In this document: positions 19,509 to 31,606 of the stretch, piece after piece | Layout: every line of letters begins with the position of its first letter | How positions within the stretch are numbered: the first letter of the stretch is position 1 | The notes under the pieces: model-generated | Database searches by the model: none | What the model saw: the letters and a program-made list of their open reading frames with translations, nothing else | What the model was told of the DNA's origin: nothing | Assembly (NCBI GenBank): GCA_903908065.1 | Contig: CAIVQO010000070.1 | Location: 1-64,000, forward strand | Direction: 5' to 3' | Source of the DNA: an uncultured beta proteobacterium | GTDB lineage: Bacteria; Pseudomonadota; Gammaproteobacteria; Burkholderiales; Rhodocyclaceae | DNA length: 64,000 bases | Made by a program: the position numbers and the translations under genes

Positions 19509-21298
19509 TCCGCCTTGTTTTTCTGTTGCTGCTCGTGCTGAGCGGCCCGACCCGTGCGGAAGAACCCCTGCCGCCCGAGCAGGCCTTCCGTTTCTCGGCC
19601 CGCGCCGTGGATGCCAAGACCATCGAGGCGCGCTGGCAAATCACTGACCAGTACTACATGTACCGCGACAAGTTCAAGTTCGCGGCAGAAGGCGGCACGC
19701 TGGGTGCGGCCAACTATCCGCCGGGCAAGGTCAAGGACGACGAGAATTTCGGCAAGGTCGAAACCTACCGCAAGGAAGTGAAGATCCTGATCCCGGTCGA
19801 GGCGACCGGCACGGTCACGCTCAAGGCGGTATCGCAGGGCTGCTGGGACGGCGGCATCTGTTATCCGCCGATAAACCAGGAAGCGAAGGTCGATCTTGCC
19901 GCAGTTGGAACCGCCGTTGCCGCCCCGCAAAGCGCGAATCCCGGCATGCAGGGCACCTCAGCACCGACTTCTGCGGGCACCGCCAAAGCCGACGCGGGAG
20001 GCGACGAAACCTCGCGCATCGCCGGCCTGTTCAAGGGCGACAGCCTCGCCCTGGTACTGGCCAGCTTCTTCGGCTTCGGCCTGCTGCTGTCACTGACGCC
20101 CTGCGTCTTCCCGATGATTCCCATCCTCTCCGGCATCATCGTCAATCACGGCCATGCGGTAAGCCACCTGCGCGCCTTCATCCTCTCGCTGGCCTATGTG
20201 CTCGGCATGGCAGTGACCTACGCCATCGTCGGCGTCGCCGCCGGGCTCTCCGGCACCCTCTTGTCGGCAGCCTTGCAGAACGTCTGGGTGCTTACCGCCT
20301 TCGCCGCAGTATTCGTCGTGTTGTCGCTCTCGATGTTCGGCTTCTACGAGCTGCAGCTCCCCGCCGCGCTGCAAAGCAGGGTATCCGACACGGCCAACAA
20401 ACAAGGCGGTTCCTTGGCGGCGATCGCCCTCATGGGTGCCCTGTCGGCGTTGATCGTCGGCCCCTGTGTCGCCGCGCCGCTGGCCGGCGCCCTGCTCTAC
20501 ATTGCCAAGACCGGCGATGCGGTACTCGGCGGCAGCGCACTGTTCGTCATGGCCCTCGGCATGGGTGCGCCGCTGTTGCTGGTCGGCGCCTTCTCGCGCT
20601 CGCTGTTGCCCAAGTCGGGCCCCTGGATGGAGGGCGTGAAGAAATTCTTCGGCGTTATCATGCTGGCCACCGCGCTGTGGCTGGTGTCGCCGGTGATTCC
20701 GCTGTGGAGCCAGATGCTGGGCTGGGCGCTGCTGATGGTGGTGCCGGCGATCTTCCTCCATGCCCTCGATCCGCTGCCGAGCAATGCGCACGGGTGGCAG
20801 CGCTTGGGCAAGGGCCTTGGCGTGGTCCTGCTGCTCGGCGGTGCGGCGATGCTGATGGGCGTGCTGGGCGGGGCGAAAGACCCGCTGCAGCCGCTCGGCT
20901 TTCTGCGTGCGGGCAATGCCGCCGAGGCGCACGGACCAAGCTTCGAGCGTGTCGCGACCGTCGCCAGGCTCGATGCGCGACTGGCCGAGGCCAAGGCCAC
21001 CGGCAAGCCGGTGATGCTCGACTTCTATGCCGACTGGTGCGTCAGCTGCAAGGAAATGGAACGCTTCACCTTCGCCGACGCCAAGGTGGCGGCGCGCATG
21101 AAGCAGATGGTCCTGCTGCAGGCCGACGTAACCGCCAATTCGGATGCCGACAAGGCCTTGCTCAAGCGCTTCGGCCTCTTCGGGCCGCCCGGCATCATTT
21201 TCTGGAGCGGGGCCGGCGTCGAATTGGCCGACCTGCGCGTGGTCGGCTTCCAGAACGCGGAAACCTTCCTGCCCACCCTCGAGCGCGTACTGCGCTAA
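19502..21298 (+). CDS. dsbD: Thiol:disulfide interchange protein DsbD
   Basis: 598 aa; N-terminal domain, multi-TM region, C-terminal thioredoxin DFYADWCVSCKEMERFTF. Confidence 0.95.
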   Translation: MLIRLVFLLLLVLSGPTRAEEPLPPEQAFRFSARAVDAKTIEARWQITDQYYMYRDKFKFAAEGGTLGAANYPPGKVKDDENFGKVETYRKEVKILIPVEATGTVTLKAVSQGCWDGGICYPPINQEAKVDLAAVGTAVAAPQSANPGMQGTSAPTSAGTAKADAGGDETSRIAGLFKGDSLALVLASFFGFGLLLSLTPCVFPMIPILSGIIVNHGHAVSHLRAFILSLAYVLGMAVTYAIVGVAAGLSGTLLSAALQNVWVLTAFAAVFVVLSLSMFGFYELQLPAALQSRVSDTANKQGGSLAAIALMGALSALIVGPCVAAPLAGALLYIAKTGDAVLGGSALFVMALGMGAPLLLVGAFSRSLLPKSGPWMEGVKKFFGVIMLATALWLVSPVIPLWSQMLGWALLMVVPAIFLHALDPLPSNAHGWQRLGKGLGVVLLLGGAAMLMGVLGGAKDPLQPLGFLRAGNAAEAHGPSFERVATVARLDARLAEAKATGKPVMLDFYADWCVSCKEMERFTFADAKVAARMKQMVLLQADVTANSDADKALLKRFGLFGPPGIIFWSGAGVELADLRVVGFQNAETFLPTLERVLR

Positions 21299-21316
21299 CC
21301 ACCTCGGAGTAAGCCC

Positions 21317-21913
21317 ATGTTCACCGGCATCATCACCGCCGTCGGCAAGATCACCCATGTCCAGCCGCTGGAAAAAGGCCTGCGCCTGACCGTCGAGGCC
21401 CCCGGCCTCAAGCTCGCCGACGTGGCCCTGGGCGATTCGATCGCCCACGGTGGCGTCTGCCTGACGGTGATCGCCAAGAAGAAGGCCAGCTACCAGGTCG
21501 ATGTCTCGCGTGAGACGCTCGACTGCACCATCGGCCTCGACGCGGTAGGCGGCGAAGTTAACCTGGAAAAGGCCATGCGCCTGTCGGACTTCATCGGCGG
21601 CCATCTGGTCTCCGGCCATGTCGACGGCGTCGGCGAGGTCGAGAGATTCGAGCCGATCGGCGAATCGCACGAGCTGGTGATCAAGGCACCCAAAGCGCTG
21701 GCCAAATACATCGCGCGCAAGGGCTCGATCGTGGTCGATGGCGTTTCGCTGACCACCAACAAGGTCAAGGGCCGCCGGTTCTCGATCAACCTGATCCCGC
21801 ACACGGTCGAGGTGACAACCCTCAAGCGCCTGCATTCTGGCGCCAAGGTCAATCTGGAGATCGACCTGATCGCACGCTACGTGGAGCGGATGCTCAACCC
21901 CGACGCGGCGTAA
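21317..21913 (+). CDS. ribE: Riboflavin synthase alpha chain
   Basis: MFTGIITAVGKI...GGHLVSGHVDGVG duplicated lumazine-binding fold. Confidence 0.95.
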   Translation: MFTGIITAVGKITHVQPLEKGLRLTVEAPGLKLADVALGDSIAHGGVCLTVIAKKKASYQVDVSRETLDCTIGLDAVGGEVNLEKAMRLSDFIGGHLVSGHVDGVGEVERFEPIGESHELVIKAPKALAKYIARKGSIVVDGVSLTTNKVKGRRFSINLIPHTVEVTTLKRLHSGAKVNLEIDLIARYVERMLNPDAA

Positions 21914-21945
21914 AATGCGCGGTTTCGCACACTGGTAGGCACAGC

Positions 21946-23049
21946 ATGAGCATCAGCCCCGTACTCGACATCGTCGCCGACATGCGCGCCGGCCGCATGG
22001 TGATCCTGGTCGACGAAGAGGATCGCGAAAACGAGGGCGACCTCGTGATCGCCGCCGAGCACTGCACGCCCGAGGCGATCAACTTCATGGCCAAGTTTGG
22101 CCGCGGCCTGATCTGCCTGACCCTGAGCGAAGCGCGCTGTCGCCAGCTCGAACTGCCGCTGATGGTGCGCGACAACAAGACCCCCCACGGCACCGCGTTC
22201 ACCGTCTCGATCGAGGCTGCCGAGGGTGTCACCACCGGCATCTCGGCCCACGACCGGGCACGCACGGTGCAAGCCGCCGTGGCGAAGAAGGCGACCTCCG
22301 CCGACATCGTCCAGCCTGGCCACATCTTTCCGCTGATGGCGCAAAACGGCGGCGTGCTGGTGCGCGCTGGCCATACCGAAGCCGGCTGCGACTTCGCCCA
22401 GCTTGCCGGGCTGGAGCCGGCCTCGGTGATCTGCGAAATCCTCAAGGACGACGGCACCATGGCGCGCCTGCCGGACCTGCTGGAGTTTGCCCGCGAGCAT
22501 GGGCTCAAGATCGGCACCATCCGCGACCTGATCCAGCATCGCTCGGAAACCGAGAAGCTGATCGAATGCGTGGCCGACAAGGAAGTCGACTGTGCGCAAG
22601 GCCGCTTCCGCCTGCGTGCCTTTGCCGACCGCAGTAGTGGTGACGTGCATCTGGCGATGTCCTGCGGCGACATCACGGCGAGCAAGGAAACCCTGGTGCG
22701 GGTGCATGAAGCGGTCTGTGTGCTCGACTTCCTCGACCAAGGCAGCCGCGGCCACACTTACAGCGTCGATTTCGCGCTGCGCACCATTGCCGAACAAGGC
22801 AGCGGCGTGCTGGTCATGCTGCATCGTGCCGAATCCGGCAATGCCCTGCTTGCTGCCCTGAACAAGGAAAAGACCGAGCGCCCGGCCTACACCTGGGACC
22901 CGCGCATCTATGGCATTGGCGCGCAGATCCTGCGCGAACTCGGAGTTGGCAAGATGCGCCTGATGTCCAGCCCGCGCAAGATGCCGAGCATGGCTGGCTT
23001 TGGCCTCGAAATCACCGGCTATTACAGCCCGGCGGGAGAGCAGTCATGA
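21946..23049 (+). CDS. ribBA: Bifunctional 3,4-DHBP synthase / GTP cyclohydrolase II-like protein
   Basis: [17 protein letters not shown]...[15 protein letters not shown] plus C-terminal RibA-like region. Confidence 0.93.
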   Translation: MSISPVLDIVADMRAGRMVILVDEEDRENEGDLVIAAEHCTPEAINFMAKFGRGLICLTLSEARCRQLELPLMVRDNKTPHGTAFTVSIEAAEGVTTGISAHDRARTVQAAVAKKATSADIVQPGHIFPLMAQNGGVLVRAGHTEAGCDFAQLAGLEPASVICEILKDDGTMARLPDLLEFAREHGLKIGTIRDLIQHRSETEKLIECVADKEVDCAQGRFRLRAFADRSSGDVHLAMSCGDITASKETLVRVHEAVCVLDFLDQGSRGHTYSVDFALRTIAEQGSGVLVMLHRAESGNALLAALNKEKTERPAYTWDPRIYGIGAQILRELGVGKMRLMSSPRKMPSMAGFGLEITGYYSPAGEQS

Positions 23050-23516
23050 GCATTCGCGAACACGAACCCGACCTCACCGGCCAAGGCCTGCGCATTGGCG
23101 TCGTCCAGGCACGCTTCAACGAAGACATCGGCGCCGGCCTGCGCTCGGGTTGCCTGACGGAACTGGCACGGCTCGGCGTCGCCGAAAGCGATGTCACCTA
23201 CGCCACCGTACCGGGCGCGCTGGAACTGCCGCTGACCTTGCAGGTGATGGCGCAAAGCGGCCGCTTCGATGCCCTGGTGGCGCTGGGCGCGGTGATCCGC
23301 GGCGAGACCTACCATTTCGAGATCGTATCCAACGAGTCGGCGCGCGGCATCACCGACGTCCAGCTCAACAGCGGCATCCCGATTGCCAATGCGGTGCTGA
23401 CCACCGAGAACGACGACCAGGCGCTGGTGCGCATGGTGCAAAAGGGCGCAGAAGCTGCGCAGGCGGCGATCGAAATGGCGAACCTGACCAAAGCGCTGGC
23501 AAAGGCGCCCAGATAG
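23046..23516 (+). CDS. ribH: 6,7-dimethyl-8-ribityllumazine synthase
   Basis: [24 protein letters not shown]. Confidence 0.95.
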   Translation: MSIREHEPDLTGQGLRIGVVQARFNEDIGAGLRSGCLTELARLGVAESDVTYATVPGALELPLTLQVMAQSGRFDALVALGAVIRGETYHFEIVSNESARGITDVQLNSGIPIANAVLTTENDDQALVRMVQKGAEAAQAAIEMANLTKALAKAPR

Positions 23517-23950
23517 TGGCCGGCAGCAAGTCGCCGCGCCGGCGCGCCCGCGAGTTCGTCGTCCAGGGCCTTTACCAATGGCAGCTTGCCGGTCAGGACG
23601 AGGCCGCGATCCAGGTCCAGGCGGAGAGTGTGGCCGGTTTCGACAAATCCGACACCGCTCTGTATGCCACGCTGCTGAGTGAAACCCGCGCGTCTGCTGC
23701 AATGCTCGAAGCCGAACTGGCGCCGCACATCGACCGGCGTTGGGATGAGGTCTCGCCGATCGAGCGCTGCATCCTGCTGCTGGGTGCCTGCGAACTCAAG
23801 CTGCACCCGGAAACGCCCTACCGCGTGATCATCAACGAGGCCATCGAGTTGGCCAAGACCTACGGCGGCACCGACGGCCACAAGTTCGTCAACGGCGTGC
23901 TGGACAAGCTTGCGGCAGTCGTGAGGGCCGCCGAACTCAGACCCCGCTGA
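23516..23950 (+). CDS. nusB: Transcription antitermination factor NusB (GTG start)
   Basis: SPRRRAREFVVQGLYQWQLAG...SPIERCILLLGACEL...YGGTDGHKFVNGVLDKL. Confidence 0.93.
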   Translation: MAGSKSPRRRAREFVVQGLYQWQLAGQDEAAIQVQAESVAGFDKSDTALYATLLSETRASAAMLEAELAPHIDRRWDEVSPIERCILLLGACELKLHPETPYRVIINEAIELAKTYGGTDGHKFVNGVLDKLAAVVRAAELRPR

Positions 23951-23954
23951 TTCC

Positions 23955-24893
23955 GTGCCCTCGGAATTCGAACTCATCGCGCGCCACTTCACGCGCGACA
24001 CCCGGCATACGATCCTCGGCGTCGGCGACGACGCCGCGCTGATTGCGCCCAGCCCCGGCTGTGAAATGGTGGTTTCCAGCGACATGCTGGTGGAAGGGAC
24101 CCACTTCCTGCCGGATACCGATGCGGAAGACCTCGGTTGGAAAACCCTGGCCGTCAATGTTTCCGACATTGCCGCGATGGGCGCCCGGCCGCGCTGGGCA
24201 ACGCTGGCCCTGGCGCTGCCGGACGCCGATGAAGCCTGGATTGGCGCCTTCGCGCGCGGCTTCTTCGCCTGCGCCAGCGAGTTCGGCATCGATCTGATCG
24301 GCGGCGATACCACGCGCGGGCCGCGCAATTTCTGCGTCACCATCTTTGGCGAAGTCGCCGCCGGCAAGGCCTTGCGCCGCAGCGGCGCCCGGCCGGGCGA
24401 CGAAATCTGGGTCTCCGGCCGCCCCGGACGCGCAGCACTGGGCCTCGCCCACCTGCAAGGGCGCACGGTACTCGACGAAGCGCGTCGCGCCGACTGCATC
24501 GCTGCCCTGCAACGTCCCCAACCGCGGGCAGCCCTCGGTCTGGCCCTGAACGGCCTGGCGACCGCAGCCATCGACGTATCGGACGGCCTGCTCGGCGACC
24601 TGGGGCACATCCTCGAACAATCCGGGCGCGCGGCGCAGCTGCAAATCGCCGTGTTGCCAGCGCCGACTCTTGAACGCCAGGCCTGGCTCGCCGGCGGCGA
24701 CGACTACGAGCTGGTATTTACCTCCCCCGCTGCCCGGCATGCGCAGATCGCCGCACTGCCCTTGGCACTCGATCTGCCGCTGACCCAGATCGGGATCGTC
24801 GAAGCCGGGCCGGCTGGGCAGATCGACCTGCGTGACGCCAGCGGCGCGACGATCCAGGTCGACCGCCTTGGCTACGATCACTTTCAGGGATGA
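23955..24893 (+). CDS. thiL: Thiamine-monophosphate kinase
   Basis: GVGDDAALI, SSDMLVEGTHF, NVSDIAAMGARP, IDVSDGLLGDLGHI. Confidence 0.95.
   Translation: MPSEFELIARHFTRDTRHTILGVGDDAALIAPSPGCEMVVSSDMLVEGTHFLPDTDAEDLGWKTLAVNVSDIAAMGARPRWATLALALPDADEAWIGAFARGFFACASEFGIDLIGGDTTRGPRNFCVTIFGEVAAGKALRRSGARPGDEIWVSGRPGRAALGLAHLQGRTVLDEARRADCIAALQRPQPRAALGLALNGLATAAIDVSDGLLGDLGHILEQSGRAAQLQIAVLPAPTLERQAWLAGGDDYELVFTSPAARHAQIAALPLALDLPLTQIGIVEAGPAGQIDLRDASGATIQVDRLGYDHFQG
24648..24669 (+). repeat. Dispersed motif copy GCCGTGTTGCCAGCGCCGACTC
   Basis: 20/22, inside thiL. Confidence 0.75.
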
Positions 24894-25399
24894 TCCCGTC
24901 GATGGCCAAGCTTCCCCCCCCGCCGCTTCGCTTCCTGATGCACCACCCGGCGCACCTGGTCGCCTGCGGTTTCGGCAGCGGCCTGTCGCGCTGGGCGCCG
25001 GGGACGGCGGGTACCGCCTTCGCCTGGCTGGCCTACCCGTTCCTGCGCCTGTACCTGGAAAGCGATCTTGGTTTCGCCATCTTCCTGCTGCTGGCCTTCG
25101 CCGTCGGCGTCTCCGCCTGCCAGATCACCGGCCGCGCCTTGGGCGTGGTCGATCACGGCGCCATCGTCTGGGACGAAATCGTGCCCTTCTGGGCGGTGCT
25201 GATGATGGCGCCGCAGGAAATCTTCTGGCAGCTGGCCGCCTTCCTCTGGTTCCGCTTCTACGACATTGTCAAGCCGCAGCCGGCCCGCTTTTTCGACACC
25301 CAGGTCAAAAACGGCTTCGGCGTCATGATGGACGACGTGATTGCCGCCGGCTATACCATCCTGACCATTGCCGTGTTCAAGGCCTTCCTGCCCTTCTGA
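24890..25399 (+). CDS. pgpA: Phosphatidylglycerophosphatase A
   Basis: GSGLSRWAPGTAGTAFAW, VWDEIVPFWAVL, MMDDVIAAGY. Confidence 0.93.
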   Translation: MIPSMAKLPPPPLRFLMHHPAHLVACGFGSGLSRWAPGTAGTAFAWLAYPFLRLYLESDLGFAIFLLLAFAVGVSACQITGRALGVVDHGAIVWDEIVPFWAVLMMAPQEIFWQLAAFLWFRFYDIVKPQPARFFDTQVKNGFGVMMDDVIAAGYTILTIAVFKAFLPF

Positions 25400-25890
25400 T
25401 GGACGCTGACCTGGTTGAACTGTCTCGGGCGCTCGGTTCGGCGTGTCTCCAGCGCCGACTTCTGGTTGCCACCGCCGAATCCTGCACCGGAGGCTGGGCG
25501 GCGCAAGTAATCACTCACACAGCAGGCAGCTCGGCTTGGTTCGAGCGCGGCTTCGTGACCTACGCCAACGACGCCAAGATCGAAATGCTCGGTGTCTCCC
25601 CGGAAACCCTGGCCCGATTCGGGGCGGTGAGCCAGGAAACTGCCGCCGAGATGGCCATCGGCGCACTCTATAATTCCAAGGCCATGATTTCACTGGCGAT
25701 TACCGGTATCGCCGGGCCTACGGGTGGCTCACCTGGTAAGCCAGTGGGCACCGTATGCTTTGCCTGGTGTCGAGCCGGAACGGCAACCGAAACCGAGTTG
25801 CAGGTCTTCGCCGGCGACCGCGAGGCCATCCGCCGCCAGGCGGTGATCCACGCCCTCACGGGACTGCTGCGCCGGATCGACACCCCTTGA
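25399..25890 (+). CDS. pncC: Nicotinamide-nucleotide amidase (CinA C-terminal domain family)
   Basis: LLVATAESCTGGWAAQVITHTAGSSAWFERGFVTYAN...AITGIAGPTGG. Confidence 0.93.
   Translation: MDADLVELSRALGSACLQRRLLVATAESCTGGWAAQVITHTAGSSAWFERGFVTYANDAKIEMLGVSPETLARFGAVSQETAAEMAIGALYNSKAMISLAITGIAGPTGGSPGKPVGTVCFAWCRAGTATETELQVFAGDREAIRRQAVIHALTGLLRRIDTP
25440..25461 (+). repeat. Dispersed motif copy GGCGTGTCTCCAGCGCCGACTT
   Basis: 20/22, inside pncC. Confidence 0.8.
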
Positions 25891-25958
25891 CGCCGGCCGG
25901 GTAGCGCAAAAACTGTGCCATCCATGCCATAATCGAACCACTTATAAGGAAGCAGAAC

Positions 25959-26978
25959 ATGGACGACAACAAGAGCAAAGCCCTCCAGGCCGCCCTGGCC
26001 CAGATCGAAAAGCAGTTCGGCAAGGGCTCCATCATGAAAATGGGCGAAGGCCTGGCCACCGACGACCTGCAGACCGTTTCCACCGGCTCCCTCGGGCTTG
26101 ATATCGCTTTGGGCATAGGCGGCCTGCCGCGCGGTCGGGTGGTCGAGATCTACGGTCCGGAATCCTCGGGCAAGACCACGCTGTGCCTGCACGTGGTGGC
26201 CGAGATCCAGAAGGCCGGCGGCGTCGCCGCCTACATCGACGCCGAAAACGCACTCGACCCGTCCTATGCCGCCAAGCTTGGCGTCAATGTTCCCGAACTG
26301 CTGATCTCGCAGCCGGACACCGGCGAGCAGGGCCTGGAAATCTGCGACATGCTGGTGCGTTCCGGCGGCGTGGACCTGATCGTCATCGACTCGGTCGCCG
26401 CGCTGACGCCGCGCGCCGAAATCGAGGGCGAAATGGGTGACCAGCTGCCCGGCCTGCAGGCACGACTGATGAGCCAGGCGCTGCGCAAGCTCACCGCCAA
26501 CATCAAGCGCACCAATACGCTGGTCATCTTCATCAACCAGATCCGCATGAAGATCGGCGTCATGTTCGGCAATCCCGAGACCACCACCGGCGGCAACGCG
26601 CTGAAGTTCTATGCCTCGGTGCGCATGGACATCCGCCGCACCGGCGCCATCAAGAAGGGCGACGAGGTGATCGGCAACGAGACCAAGGTCAAGGTGGTCA
26701 AGAACAAGGTGGCGCCGCCCTTCCGCGAAGCCCACTTCGACATCCTCTACGGCGAAGGCATATCGCGCCAGGGCGAAATCGTCGAGCTCGGCGTCGAGCA
26801 CAAGATCGTCGAGAAGTCGGGCGCCTGGTACGCCTACAAGGGCGAGAAGATCGGCCAGGGCAAGGACAACGCGCGCGAGTTCCTGCGCGAGCACGGCGAT
26901 GTCGCGGTCGAGATCGAGAACAAGGTACGCGAGGCGGTCGGCGTTGCCGCCCTGGGCACGCCCGAGGCCGCCGCCTGA
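25959..26978 (+). CDS. recA: Recombinase RecA
   Basis: [20 protein letters not shown], full-length RecA reading. Confidence 0.99.
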   Translation: MDDNKSKALQAALAQIEKQFGKGSIMKMGEGLATDDLQTVSTGSLGLDIALGIGGLPRGRVVEIYGPESSGKTTLCLHVVAEIQKAGGVAAYIDAENALDPSYAAKLGVNVPELLISQPDTGEQGLEICDMLVRSGGVDLIVIDSVAALTPRAEIEGEMGDQLPGLQARLMSQALRKLTANIKRTNTLVIFINQIRMKIGVMFGNPETTTGGNALKFYASVRMDIRRTGAIKKGDEVIGNETKVKVVKNKVAPPFREAHFDILYGEGISRQGEIVELGVEHKIVEKSGAWYAYKGEKIGQGKDNAREFLREHGDVAVEIENKVREAVGVAALGTPEAAA

Positions 26979-27046
26979 CAGGGAAACGCCGGCCCAAGCT
27001 AGCATCGTGTCGACCATGTCCTACCGCGTCTGCCGCGGCCTACCCC

Positions 27047-27492
27047 ATGTCGAATGAGCTGCGCCAGGAGGCGATCCGCCTGCTGGCCCGCCGCGAGCAC
27101 ACCCGAGCCGAGCTGGCCCGCAAGCTGGCCGGGCGCGGCACCGCGGAGGAAATCGAAGGCGTGCTGGCGGAAATGGAAGCCTCGCAACTGCAATCCGACA
27201 GCCGTGCCGCCGAAAGCTGGCTGCGCGGCAATGCCGCCCGCCTCGGCAGTTCGCGCCTGCGCCACAGCCTGAAATCGCGCGGCCTGTCGCCCGAGCTGAT
27301 CGAGGAGCAGATCGAACAGGCCGGACTGCCCGACGAAATGGAGCGCGCCCGCGCCATCTGGAGTCGCAAGTTTTCCGCAGCGCCGGGCAACGCCAAGGAA
27401 TGGGCCCGGCAGGCGCGCTTCCTGCAAAGCCGCGGCTTCGCCGGGGATATCGTGCGCCGCTTGCTCAAGGAACCGCAGGCGGAGGATCAAGC

Positions 27493-27496
<4 letters not shown>
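27047..27496 (+). CDS. recX: RecA regulator RecX
   Basis: Position after rec[42 protein letters not shown]. Confidence 0.92.
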
Positions 27497-28233
<737 letters not shown>

Positions 28234-28251
28234 CGCAAACAACAAGAAGTC

Positions 28252-29709
28252 ATGAAGCAAGGACTCCAGCTCAGGCTCTCCCAGCATCTGGCCCTGACGC
28301 CGCAGTTGCAGCAGTCGATCCGGCTGTTGCAGCTTTCCACGCTGGAACTCAACGCCGAAATCGACCAGGCCCTGCAGGAAAACCCCCTGCTGGAGCGCGA
28401 TGATCCGGGCGAGCCGCCGGTGTTCGCCCTCGGCCAGACCGGCGATGCCATGGCCCATCAGCAGCAACCGGCGGCCAGCGGAGCGGACGAGCAAGGCGAA
28501 TCGCGCGGCGGCGAGGACGAAGGCTGGGGCATGAGCTTCTCGTCCGGCGCCGCACAGCGCGACCCCAACGACGACGATATCGACAGTGGCGAAACCCAGG
28601 CCGCAGCCACCTCGCTGCGCGAACACCTCGGCGCCCAGGTCGGCCTGACACAGATGGGCGACCGCGAGCGTGCATTGGTGGCCTTCCTGATCGAGGCCCT
28701 GGACGACGATGGCTACCTGACGCAGCCGCTGGATGAACTGGTCGACCTGCTGGTCGGGCCCGAAGACGACATCGAACTGCGCGAAATACTGCTCGAGGAA
28801 CTCGGCATCGCCCTGCGTCACCTGCAGAATTTCGACCCGCCGGGCATCGGCGCGCGCAATGCCCAGGAATGCCTGACGCTGCAACTGCTAAGCCTCGACG
28901 ACAGCCCGCAGCGCAGTCTGGCATTGTCCATCGTCAGGCACCACCTGGACCACCTCGCGGCACGGGACTTCACGCGCATCCGCAAGGCGCTGGGCTGCGA
29001 CGACGACGAACTGCGCGGGGCGCAGACGCTGATCCGCTCGCTCAACCCTCGCCCCGGCGCGCAATACGCACCGATCGACACGCGCTACGTGGTGCCCGAC
29101 GTATCGGTGCGCAAGACCCAGGGCCAGTGGCTGGTCAGCCTCAACCGCGACGCCATGCCGCGCCTGCGCATCAACCGCCTGTATGCAGACATCCTGCAAC
29201 GCCATCGCTCCGGCAACGGCTCCTCGGCCGGCCTCGCGGGCCAGCTGCAGGAAGCCAAATGGTTGATCAAGAACGTGCAGCAGCGCTTCGACACCATCCT
29301 GCGCGTGTCGCAGGCGATCGTCGACCGGCAGCGTGCCTTCTTCGACCACGGCGAGGTCGCAATGCGGCCGCTGACGCTGCGCGAGATCGCCGAAACGGTG
29401 AACCTGCATGAATCCACGATTTCGCGCGTGACAACCCAGAAATACCTGGCCAGTCCGCGCGGCATCTTCGAGCTGAAATACTTTTTCGGCAGCCACGTCG
29501 CCACCGATACCGGCGGCGCGGCTTCCTCCACCGCAATCCGGGCGTTGATCAAGCAACTGGTCGGCGCCGAGAACGGCAAAAAACCGCTCTCGGATTCCCG
29601 GCTTGCGGAAATCCTCGGCGAGCAGGGCATCGTCGTGGCGCGACGCACTGTTGCGAAGTACCGCGAACTGCTCGGCATCCCGCCGGTAAACCTCAGAAAA
29701 GCACTCTGA
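28252..29709 (+). CDS. rpoN: RNA polymerase sigma-54 factor
   Basis: [29 protein letters not shown]; RpoN box [10 protein letters not shown]. Confidence 0.98.
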   Translation: MKQGLQLRLSQHLALTPQLQQSIRLLQLSTLELNAEIDQALQENPLLERDDPGEPPVFALGQTGDAMAHQQQPAASGADEQGESRGGEDEGWGMSFSSGAAQRDPNDDDIDSGETQAAATSLREHLGAQVGLTQMGDRERALVAFLIEALDDDGYLTQPLDELVDLLVGPEDDIELREILLEELGIALRHLQNFDPPGIGARNAQECLTLQLLSLDDSPQRSLALSIVRHHLDHLAARDFTRIRKALGCDDDELRGAQTLIRSLNPRPGAQYAPIDTRYVVPDVSVRKTQGQWLVSLNRDAMPRLRINRLYADILQRHRSGNGSSAGLAGQLQEAKWLIKNVQQRFDTILRVSQAIVDRQRAFFDHGEVAMRPLTLREIAETVNLHESTISRVTTQKYLASPRGIFELKYFFGSHVATDTGGAASSTAIRALIKQLVGAENGKKPLSDSRLAEILGEQGIVVARRTVAKYRELLGIPPVNLRKAL

Positions 29710-29735
29710 GAAAACACTTCAAACCAGGAGACATC

Positions 29736-30053
29736 ATGAATCTCAACATCACCGGACATCACGTCGAAGTTACCCCGGCCATTCGCGACTACGTGAAGGG
29801 CAAGCTGGAACGGGTGTTGCGGCATTTCGATCAGGTGACCAGCTCGCACGTCATCCTGTCGGTTGAGAAGCTGCAGCAAAAGGCGGAAGTCACGCTGCAC
29901 GTCAAGGGCAAGGACATCTTCGCCGATGCCATCGACGCGGACCTCTATGCCGCGATCGACCTGGTGGCCGACAAGCTCGACCGCCAGGTGGTCAAGCACA
30001 AGGAAAAGGTCTCCAACCACAACAACCACGACAAGCGCCAGCAAGCTGAATAA
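29736..30053 (+). CDS. hpf: Ribosome hibernation promoting factor
   Basis: MNLNITGHHVEVTPAIRDYVKGKLERVLRHFD. Confidence 0.95.
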   Translation: MNLNITGHHVEVTPAIRDYVKGKLERVLRHFDQVTSSHVILSVEKLQQKAEVTLHVKGKDIFADAIDADLYAAIDLVADKLDRQVVKHKEKVSNHNNHDKRQQAE

Positions 30054-30146
30054 TTCCGCTCCCGGCCGTGGCGACACGGCCGGCGACGCTTGGCGTTATA
30101 CTCCCCGCCGCTGCAAGCTCCGCCCTCACGCAGGATTGCCTCTTTC

Positions 30147-30605
30147 ATGAACCAGATCGCCAGCCTGCTGCCACTGGACAACGTGGTGGCGAACCTCGAT
30201 GCCAGCAGCAAGAAGCGCATCTTCGAGCAGGTCGGAATCCTTTTCGAGAATCATCAGGGCCTCGCCCGCAGCGCCGTCTATGACGCCCTCTTCGCGCGCG
30301 AGAAACTGGGTTCGACCGGCCTCGGGCAGGGCATCGCGATTCCCCATGGCCGCATCAAGGGGCTCAAGGCGCCGGTCGGCGCCTTCGTGCGCCTGGTCAA
30401 TGGCGTGCCATTCGACGCCCCCGACGGCAAGCCGGTCAGCCTGATTTTTGTCCTGCTGGTACCGGAAGCCGCCAACGAACATCACCTGCAGCTGCTTTCC
30501 GAGCTGGCGCAGATGTTTTCCGATCGCGAGTTTCGCGAGCAGCTGGCGGCCGTGGCCGATGCCGCCGCCCTGCACGGCCTCTTCGCCAATTGGCACGCCA
30601 GCTGA
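30147..30605 (+). CDS. ptsN: PTS IIA-like nitrogen regulatory protein PtsN
   Basis: GIAIPHGRIKGLKAPVGAFVRL. Confidence 0.95.
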   Translation: MNQIASLLPLDNVVANLDASSKKRIFEQVGILFENHQGLARSAVYDALFAREKLGSTGLGQGIAIPHGRIKGLKAPVGAFVRLVNGVPFDAPDGKPVSLIFVLLVPEAANEHHLQLLSELAQMFSDREFREQLAAVADAAALHGLFANWHAS

Positions 30606-31543
30606 TCGTTTCCGAGCTGTTCGAGCGCAACCGGGAGCGATTGCAGCTCACCTGGGTCAGCGGCCCGATGACGCGGGCCATCTGCACCACCGAACACATC
30701 GTCTCGCCGGCCGACCTGATCGGCCACCTCAACCTGATGCACCCCGAGCGCCTGCAGGTGATCGGCGCGCCCGAGGTCGCCTGGGCGCTGCGCCACTCAT
30801 CCGAAAAGGTGGCGCACCACATGGCCGAGATCTACGCGGCGAAGCCGCCCGCGATCGTCGTCGCCGACGCCTGCGAAATCAATCCTGGCGTGCGTGCCGG
30901 CTGCGAAGCATCGGGCACGCCGCTGCTGACCACGCCGATGTCATCGGCCTTCGTCATCGACACCCTGCGCGCCTTCGTTTCCCGCCAGCTGGCTGAAACC
31001 GGCACGCTGCACGGCGTGTTCCTCGATGTCCTCGGCATGGGCGTGCTGATCACCGGCGATTCCGGCGTCGGCAAGAGCGAACTCGGACTTGAACTGATTT
31101 CGCGCGGCCACGGCCTGGTGGCCGACGACGTGGTCGAGGTCTCGCGCATCGGCTCCGATACCCTCGAAGGACGCTGCCCGGAACTGCTCAAGGACTTCCT
31201 CGAGGTGCGCGGACTGGGGCTGCTCAATATCCGCACGGTATTCGGCGAAACCGCCTGTCGGCGCAAGATGCGCCTCAAGCTGATCGTGCATCTGCAGAAG
31301 CCCACGCCCGGCGTGCCCGAAGCCGCACGCCTGCCGCTCGATGCGCAAACCGAGACCATCCTCGGCGTGCCGGTGAGGCGCGTCACATTGCCGGTGGCCG
31401 CCGGGCGCAACCTTGCCGTGTTGCTCGAAGCCGCGGTGCGCGCCACCGTGCTCAAATTGCGTGGCATAGACAGCATGCAGGAATTTCTCGATCGCCAGGA
31501 AGCGGCGTTGCGCGCCGATGCCGGCAACAACTCGGTCAACTAA
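30590..31543 (+). CDS. hprK: HPr kinase/phosphorylase
   Basis: LGMGVLITGDSGVGKSELGLELISRGHGLVADD. Confidence 0.97.
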   Translation: MARQLIVSELFERNRERLQLTWVSGPMTRAICTTEHIVSPADLIGHLNLMHPERLQVIGAPEVAWALRHSSEKVAHHMAEIYAAKPPAIVVADACEINPGVRAGCEASGTPLLTTPMSSAFVIDTLRAFVSRQLAETGTLHGVFLDVLGMGVLITGDSGVGKSELGLELISRGHGLVADDVVEVSRIGSDTLEGRCPELLKDFLEVRGLGLLNIRTVFGETACRRKMRLKLIVHLQKPTPGVPEAARLPLDAQTETILGVPVRRVTLPVAAGRNLAVLLEAAVRATVLKLRGIDSMQEFLDRQEAALRADAGNNSVN

Positions 31544-31606
31544 TCCGCCCTGGCCCACGTTAATTGGCCACGGCGATTTGCCGTACCCATTTCCCGGAGG
31601 AACCCC

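Noticed and set aside
19959-19970. CAGCACCGACTT in dsbD as a further copy of the dispersed motif
   Set aside because: Core matches 11/12 but the upstream flank is unrelated; likely chance.
25891-25958. LexA/SOS box upstream of recA
   Set aside because: Only CTGT...without a matching ACAG at the right spacing could be found; not strong enough to annotate.
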